Positions 56,869 to 64,000 of a DNA stretch of 64,000 nt are shown here, in pieces. Source of the stretch: Sinorhizobium sp. B11. Lineage in GTDB: Bacteria; Pseudomonadota; Alphaproteobacteria; Rhizobiales; Rhizobiaceae. The stretch is from positions 1,984,001 through 2,048,000 of the forward strand of contig CP091033.1 of NCBI GenBank assembly GCA_039725955.1, read 5' to 3'. A model generated the notes under the pieces. The model worked only from the letters and a program-made list of their open reading frames with translations. It had not been told where the DNA came from and did not search any database. Positions within the stretch are counted from its first letter, which is position 1. Each line of letters begins with the position of its first letter. The position numbers and the translations under genes are program-made.

Positions 56869-56897
56869 GAGCCGGGCGGCCTGACACCACCCGGCTC
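56869..56897. terminator. Hairpin between the CUT1 operon and glpK
   Basis: An 8-bp perfect stem (GAGCCGGG / CCCGGCTC) with a 13-base loop in the 77-base space between convergent stop codons. Probably used by both operons. Confidence 0.6.
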
Positions 56898-56924
56898 CCT
56901 ATTTACGGTGGCGGTCCGCCCCAG

Positions 56925-58421
56925 TCAGGCCACCGTACTGAGTGTTCGCGCAATCGCGTTTCGCCAGCCGACAATTCTCGCCTGCCTGTCTATGTCAGCC
57001 ATATCAGGCTCAAAGCTGCGATCGCTCGCCCAGGCGCGCGCAAATTCCTGCCGATCCGGCCAGACACCGGCCTTCGATCCAGCAAGCCAGGCTGCGCCGA
57101 GCGCCGTCGTCTCCAACGTCGCTGCCCGATCGACGGGACTTGAGAGAATATTGGCGAGATGCTGCATGGTCCATTCCGATGCCGACATGCCGCCATCGAC
57201 GCGCAGTACCGTCTCAATCGGGTGGTCGCCCCAGTCGCTTCGCATCGCCACAAGCAGGTCGAGCGTCTGGTAGGCAACCGATTCCAGGACGGCGCGCGCC
57301 AGTTCCGCCGGGCCGCTGTTGCGTGTCAGGCCGAAAATCGCGCCGCGGGCCTCCGGATCCCAATAAGGGGCGCCGAGCCCGGTGAAAGCGGGCACGACAT
57401 AGACCCTTTGCTGCGGATCGGCTCTGTCGGCCAGCGCGCCGGTTTCCGATGCATTCCCGATAATGCCGAGACCATCACGCAGCCACTGCACGGCAGCACC
57501 GGCAATGAAGATCGACCCTTCCAGCGCATAAGTGCTCTTGCCGTTCAGACGGTAGGCGATGGTGGTGAGCAGCCGGTTCTTCGAATGCACGCGGTCGTCA
57601 CCCGTATTCAGAAGTGCAAAACAACCAGTGCCGTAGGTCGATTTCACCATGCCCGGTTCGAAACAGGCATTGCCGATTGTCGCCGCCTGCTGGTCGCCGG
57701 CGACACCGAGGATCGGGATCGCGGCGCCGAAAATGCCGGGATCGACCGTGCCGAAATCGTCGGCGCTGTCCTTGACCTCGGGCAGCAGCGCCCGCGGGAT
57801 GCGCAGGATCTTGAGAAGCTCGTCATCCCAGCAGTTCTCGGCGATGTTGTAGAGCAGGGTTCGCGAGGCGTTGGTCGCATCGGTGACATGCGCCCGCGCC
57901 CCGGTCAGCTTGTAGATGAGCCAGCTGTCGATCGTGCCGAAACAGACCTCGCCGGCCTCGGCTCGGGCACGCAGTCCCTCGACATTGTCAAGCAGCCAGC
58001 GCAGTTTCGTTCCGGAGAAATAGGGATCGAGAAGCAGGCCGGTCTTGGCAGTGAAAAGCTTTTCGTAGCCATCCACCTTCAGCCGGTCGCACATTTCCGC
58101 CGTGCGCCTGTCCTGCCAGACGATCGCCCTGTGCAGCGGCCGGCCGGTGTCTTTTTCCCAGACGACGGTCGTTTCCCGCTGATTGGTGATGCCGATGGCA
58201 GCGATTGCGCCCGGCGCCACACCGCTCTTTGTGAGAGCGTCGCGCGCGGTCGACAGTACCGTGTCCCAGATCTCACTCGCATCATGCTCCACCCAGCCGG
58301 TCTGCGGGAAATGCTGGGTGATCTCAGTCTGCGCCGAGGATGCGATCCGCATCTGAGGGTCGAAAATTATGGCCCGCGACGATGTCGTGCCCTGATCGAT
58401 GGCAAGGATATGGCCGCTCAT
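56925..58421 (-). CDS. glpK: Glycerol kinase
   Basis: The 498-residue FGGY-family kinase begins with the adenine/phosphate motif [17 protein letters not shown] and has the glycerol-site segment [18 protein letters not shown] with IVWQDRR, plus [17 protein letters not shown] and [10 protein letters not shown]. It phosphorylates glycerol to glycerol 3-phosphate with ATP. The start at 58421 follows AGGAAG. It is the last visible gene of the glycerol transport operon, 112 bases after glpV, separated by a hairpin. Confidence 0.95.
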   Translation of the reverse strand: MSGHILAIDQGTTSSRAIIFDPQMRIASSAQTEITQHFPQTGWVEHDASEIWDTVLSTARDALTKSGVAPGAIAAIGITNQRETTVVWEKDTGRPLHRAIVWQDRRTAEMCDRLKVDGYEKLFTAKTGLLLDPYFSGTKLRWLLDNVEGLRARAEAGEVCFGTIDSWLIYKLTGARAHVTDATNASRTLLYNIAENCWDDELLKILRIPRALLPEVKDSADDFGTVDPGIFGAAIPILGVAGDQQAATIGNACFEPGMVKSTYGTGCFALLNTGDDRVHSKNRLLTTIAYRLNGKSTYALEGSIFIAGAAVQWLRDGLGIIGNASETGALADRADPQQRVYVVPAFTGLGAPYWDPEARGAIFGLTRNSGPAELARAVLESVAYQTLDLLVAMRSDWGDHPIETVLRVDGGMSASEWTMQHLANILSSPVDRAATLETTALGAAWLAGSKAGVWPDRQEFARAWASDRSFEPDMADIDRQARIVGWRNAIARTLSTVA

Positions 58422-58501
58422 GACTTTACTTCCTGCGCAACAGCTATCGTTCCGCCGGAACGGCAGCTCTGTCCTCATTATTGTTTTGGAAAATCGGGAA
58501 T

Positions 58502-58525
58502 GGCCGGGTGCTATCGCACCCGGCC
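58502..58525 (-). terminator. Intercistronic stem-loop between glpV and glpK
   Basis: A perfect 10-bp stem (GGCCGGGTGC / GCACCCGGCC) with a 4-base loop directly after the glpV stop. It probably stabilises or partly ends the mRNA after the abundant binding-protein gene. Confidence 0.65.
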
Positions 58526-58533
58526 GATGACGC

Positions 58534-60264
<1,731 letters not shown>

Positions 60265-60343
60265 AATATCCTCCCAGGTTTAGCGATTGCAGTCCTTACG
60301 TCTCAGGCGGCCAGTACCCCCGGCCATCCGTATCAGCTTGGAA

Positions 60344-60625
60344 TCACACGTAACGGAACACGCCGATGGCGTAGATCACGGAGATGCCAAGAGCCCACCA
60401 CAGGCTGGGTCCGACAAGACCCAGCCATGCGAGATGAATGAATGCTGCGCCGAGCAGCGAGATGAAGAGCCGGTCGCCGCGCGTCGTCTCGAACCGAAGC
60501 AAGCCAACGCGCGGCGAGCCGCCCGGCGAAAAATATTCCCAGACGCTCATGGCGATGAGCAGGGTCAGGATCGTGAGAAAGAAGAGCGCCGTCGGCAGCG
60601 TCCAGGCCATCCACGAAAGGGTCAT
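60344..60625 (-). CDS. glpU: DUF2160 small membrane protein (GlpU-like)
   Basis: The 93-residue protein has three hydrophobic stretches (about 11-28, 50-70, 72-90). It lies 12 bases downstream of glpQ and 79 bases before glpV. The family is found only in glycerol transporter operons of this type; its role is unknown, though it is thought to be dispensable or accessory. Confidence 0.85.
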   Translation of the reverse strand: MTLSWMAWTLPTALFFLTILTLLIAMSVWEYFSPGGSPRVGLLRFETTRGDRLFISLLGAAFIHLAWLGLVGPSLWWALGISVIYAIGVFRYV

Positions 60626-60637
60626 GTCCGGTCCTCC

Positions 60638-61465
60638 TCAGACGCGGCCCAGGGCAAAGCCCTTGGCGATGTAGTTGCGAACGAAATAGATGACGAGCGC
60701 ACCGGGAATGATGGTCAGCACGCCGGCCGCCGCGAGCACCCCCCAGTCCATGCCGGCCGCCGAGACCGTGCGCGTCATGATCGCAGAGATCGGCTTCGCA
60801 GCCGTCGTCGTCAGCGTGCGCGCAAGCAGGAGTTCGACCCATGAGAACATGAAGCAGAAGAAGGCGGCGACACCGACGCCGCTTGCAATCAGCGGCATGA
60901 AGATCTTCACGAAGAAGCGCGGGAAGGAATAGCCGTCAATATAGGCGGTCTCGTCGATCTCCTTCGGCACGCCGGACATGAACCCTTCGAGGATCCAGAC
61001 CGCCAGCGGCACGTTGAAGAGGCAATGGGCAAGCGCCACTGCGATATGCGTGTCGATCAGGCCAAAGGCGGAATAGAGCTGGAAGAATGGCAGCGCGAAG
61101 ACGGCCGGCGGCGCCATGCGGTTGGTCAAGAGCCAGAAGAACAGGTGCTTGTCGCCTAAAAAGCGATAGCGCGAGAAGGCGTAAGCCGCGGGAAGTGCGG
61201 CGAGCACGGAGATGACCGTGTTCATCGCCACGTAGATGATCGAGTTGATATAGCCGTTATACCAGGACGGATCGGTGAAGATGACCGCGTAATTCCTGAT
61301 TGTCGGGTTCTGCGGCCAGAGCGAGAAGGTGCCGGTGATCTCGGCATTCTCCTTGAAGCTCATGTTGACCAGCCAGTAGATCGGCAGCAGCAGGAAGAGG
61401 ATATAGATCGTCGTGACCACCCAGGAGAGGTTTCCGGCGGGCTTATATTTCATTTTTGAAACCAT
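60638..61465 (-). CDS. glpQ: Glycerol ABC transporter permease 2 (GlpQ-like)
   Basis: The 275-residue MalG-type permease has six helices and the EAA-like loop KEIDETAYIDGYSFPRFFVK. The start at 61465 follows AAAGGAGAG; longer in-frame starts extend through glpP and are rejected. It works as a heterodimer with GlpP. Confidence 0.89.
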   Translation of the reverse strand: MVSKMKYKPAGNLSWVVTTIYILFLLLPIYWLVNMSFKENAEITGTFSLWPQNPTIRNYAVIFTDPSWYNGYINSIIYVAMNTVISVLAALPAAYAFSRYRFLGDKHLFFWLLTNRMAPPAVFALPFFQLYSAFGLIDTHIAVALAHCLFNVPLAVWILEGFMSGVPKEIDETAYIDGYSFPRFFVKIFMPLIASGVGVAAFFCFMFSWVELLLARTLTTTAAKPISAIMTRTVSAAGMDWGVLAAAGVLTIIPGALVIYFVRNYIAKGFALGRV

Positions 61466-61479
61466 GGATCTCTCCTTTC

Positions 61480-62346
<867 letters not shown>

Positions 62347-62349
62347 GAT

Positions 62350-63420
62350 TCAGGCCTCCCTGCCGACACGCCAGGAATCGGCGTAGATGCTGATCGCTGC
62401 GGGGTCGAAACTGACCCGCGCATCTTCCGGGATCTCGGCGTCCTCCGATAGGACGATCGCCAACGGCTGGCCGGCAAAACGGGCGCGTACGATCTTCTGG
62501 CGTCCGATATCCTCGACCTTGGAGATCGATACCGGCATGCCGTCACGGCCAAGCCGGATGAATTCGGGACGGATGCCGAGCTCGACCTTGGCGGCCCGCG
62601 ACGTGTCGGGCGCATAATCGAGATTGATGGTCTCGCCGCCGACACTGACGCTGGAACCAGCGACCTTCGCGGGCATGACGTTCATGCCGGGCGAGCCGAT
62701 GAAATAGCCGACGAATGTGTGGCTCGGCCGCTCGAAGAGTTCGGCCGGCGTGCCGATCTGGACGATCTCGCCTTCATACATGACCACCACCTTTTCGGCG
62801 AAGGTCAGCGCTTCCGTCTGGTCATGCGTGACGTAGACCATGGTGAAGCCGAACTGCTTGTGCAGGCGCTTCAGCTGCGAGCGCAGCACCCATTTCATAT
62901 GCGGATCGATGACGGTCAACGGTTCGTCGAACAGGATGGCGTTGACGTCATTGCGCACGAGGCCGCGGCCGAGCGAGATCTTCTGCTTCTGATCGGCCGT
63001 CAGGCGCTGCGCCTTGCGTTTTGCCCAGTCGGTCAGATCGATCATCTCGAGGATTTCGCGGACGCGCCGGTCGACCTCGGGTTCGGCAACGCCCCTGTTG
63101 CGCAGCGGAAAGGCCAGATTGTCGTAGACGGTCATCGTGTCGTAGATAACCGGGAACTGGAAGACCTGCGCAATATTGCGCGCCTGCGTCGAAAGATTGG
63201 TGACATCGCGGCCATCGAAAAGGATGCGCCCGTGCGAGGGCTGCAACAGGCCGGAAATGATATTGAGCAGCGTGGTCTTGCCGCAGCCGGAGGGACCGAG
63301 CAGCGCATAGGCGCCGCCATCGGTCCATTCGTGATCGACTTCCTTCAGCGCATAATCCTTGTCCGACTTCGGGTCGGGCCCATAGGCGTGGCGGATATGG
63401 TCGAGCGTGATGCGTGCCAT
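62350..63420 (-). CDS. glpT: Glycerol ABC transporter ATP-binding protein (GlpT-like)
   Basis: The 356-residue MalK-type ATPase has Walker A GPSGCGKTT, Walker B AILFDEPLTVIDPH, H-loop YVTHDQTEALTF and a C-terminal TOBE domain. The signature region LTADQKQKISLGRGL departs from the usual LSGGQ, a feature of this glycerol ATPase pair and perhaps a sign of unequal ATP sites with GlpS. It is separated from glpS by 9 bases. Confidence 0.88.
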   Translation of the reverse strand: MARITLDHIRHAYGPDPKSDKDYALKEVDHEWTDGGAYALLGPSGCGKTTLLNIISGLLQPSHGRILFDGRDVTNLSTQARNIAQVFQFPVIYDTMTVYDNLAFPLRNRGVAEPEVDRRVREILEMIDLTDWAKRKAQRLTADQKQKISLGRGLVRNDVNAILFDEPLTVIDPHMKWVLRSQLKRLHKQFGFTMVYVTHDQTEALTFAEKVVVMYEGEIVQIGTPAELFERPSHTFVGYFIGSPGMNVMPAKVAGSSVSVGGETINLDYAPDTSRAAKVELGIRPEFIRLGRDGMPVSISKVEDIGRQKIVRARFAGQPLAIVLSEDAEIPEDARVSFDPAAISIYADSWRVGREA

Positions 63421-63429
63421 TGAAACCTC

Positions 63430-64000
63430 CTATGCCGCCTGGTTGCCGGTTGCGATTGCCCGCCCATCAGGCCCGAAGGCCATGAGATGGCGGGTGTCGA
63501 GGAAGACGGCGATCTCGGTATCGGGATCGATGTCGTGAATGCCGTGCGCCAGCATCACCCAACGCACACCGTTGAAATCGACATGCACGAAGCTTTCCGA
63601 GCCGGTGATTTCGGAAATCTGCGTGCGCGACGTCAGTCGCGGCGACGCCGGAGTCTGGGCTTGCAGTGACAGATGATGCGGGTGGAAGGCGATCGTGACG
63701 GCGCCATCCGGCGTGGCGGCAAGATGCGCCGGCACGACGATCTCAGCGCCAGCTCCATGGCGGAAGATGCTGCCGTTCTTCTCCACCTCGATGAAGTTCA
63801 GCGGCGGGTCGGCGAAGGTCTTGGCGGTGACGAGATCGACCGGGCGGCGATAGACCTCGATCGTCTTGCCGAACTGCGTCACGCGGCCTTCGCTCAGCGT
63901 CACCGTATTGCCGCCGAGCAAAAGGGCTTCGGAAGGTTCGGTCGTCGCATAGACGAAGATGGCGCCGGATTGCGCGAAAATACGCGGCAGTTCCTCGCGC
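63430..64000 (-). CDS. glpS: Glycerol ABC transporter ATP-binding protein (GlpS-like), cut by window edge
   Basis: Only the last about 190 residues are present, and the reading frame is open to base 64000. They cover the end of the ATPase domain (ATTEPSEALLLGGNTVTLSE, equivalent to the D/H-loop area YVTHDQ.EA) and the TOBE domain. The degenerate TTEPSEAL in place of the histidine-switch motif THDQxEA suggests a weak second ATP site. Promoter and any regulator lie outside the window. Confidence 0.84.
   Translation of the reverse strand, partial: REELPRIFAQSGAIFVYATTEPSEALLLGGNTVTLSEGRVTQFGKTIEVYRRPVDLVTAKTFADPPLNFIEVEKNGSIFRHGAGAEIVVPAHLAATPDGAVTIAFHPHHLSLQAQTPASPRLTSRTQISEITGSESFVHVDFNGVRWVMLAHGIHDIDPDTEIAVFLDTRHLMAFGPDGRAIATGNQAA

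Overview
The window looks like part of a rhizobial (Rhizobium etli/leguminosarum-like, Alphaproteobacteria) genome. It has the GC-rich, strongly biased codon use of that group, a very high density of ABC-type sugar uptake operons paired with GntR/FadR-type regulators, and a glpSTPQUV-type glycerol transporter. No rRNA, tRNA, CRISPR array, prophage or replication gene is visible. The dense catabolic content would fit a large plasmid or secondary replicon, but nothing in the window proves this.

Layout. (1) 1-2.4 kb: the 3' part of a LysR regulator, a GNAT-like acetyltransferase translationally coupled to a 75-residue protein, a 66-residue protein and a small XRE regulator. (2) 2.5-4.3 kb: a DapA-superfamily enzyme that resembles the hydroxyproline-pathway deaminase, with a GntR regulator. 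(3) 4.4-10.8 kb: an araFGH-type L-arabinose ABC transporter with its own FadR-type regulator, divergent from an aldose 1-epimerase and an SDR sugar dehydrogenase. (4) 10.9-18.2 kb: a BMP-type (nucleoside-like) ABC transporter with an embedded amidase and a cytosine-deaminase-like amidohydrolase. (5) 18.2-26.4 kb: a GntR regulator with an apparent duplicated DNA-binding domain and an HSL-type hydrolase, divergent from a sugar ABC operon carrying an enolase-superfamily dehydratase and a RhaM-like mutarotase. (6) 26.5-35.5 kb: small secreted unknowns, a MarR-controlled AaeAB-like efflux operon, a LysR/AhpD-like/PPOx group and an SDR gene with a probable 3' frameshift. (7) 35.5-47.2 kb: a D-apiose catabolic locus consisting of a NanR-like regulator, RuBisCO-like protein OiaX, kinase OiaK, oxidoisomerase ApnO, a sugar ABC transporter with a DUF2291 lipoprotein, dehydrogenase ApsD and lactonase ApnL. 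(8) 47.2-51.0 kb: an MFS remnant, an aldehyde dehydrogenase with a GntR regulator, a divergent alpha/beta hydrolase lacking its nucleophile, and an apparent IS110-type transposase remnant. (9) 51.0-56.8 kb: a CUT1 ABC operon containing a cytoplasmic apiosidase-like (DUF5060/DUF4038) glycosidase. (10) 56.9-64.0 kb: the glycerol operon glpSTPQUV-glpK, cut at the right edge.

The most interesting reading of the window joins regions 7 and 9. An oligosaccharide transporter with an apiosidase-like glycosidase lies about 4 kb from a D-apiose pathway, and both have the same 15-base element (CTCATCATACCAGTT) in front of their first or key genes. A related element lies in front of oiaX. Its 11-base core also overlaps a predicted araF promoter. 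This suggests a single regulon for taking up plant apiosyl glycosides, freeing apiose inside the cell, and oxidising it through a RuBisCO-like decarboxylase. The enzyme names rest on family resemblance recalled from the literature and on gene context, not on a database search.
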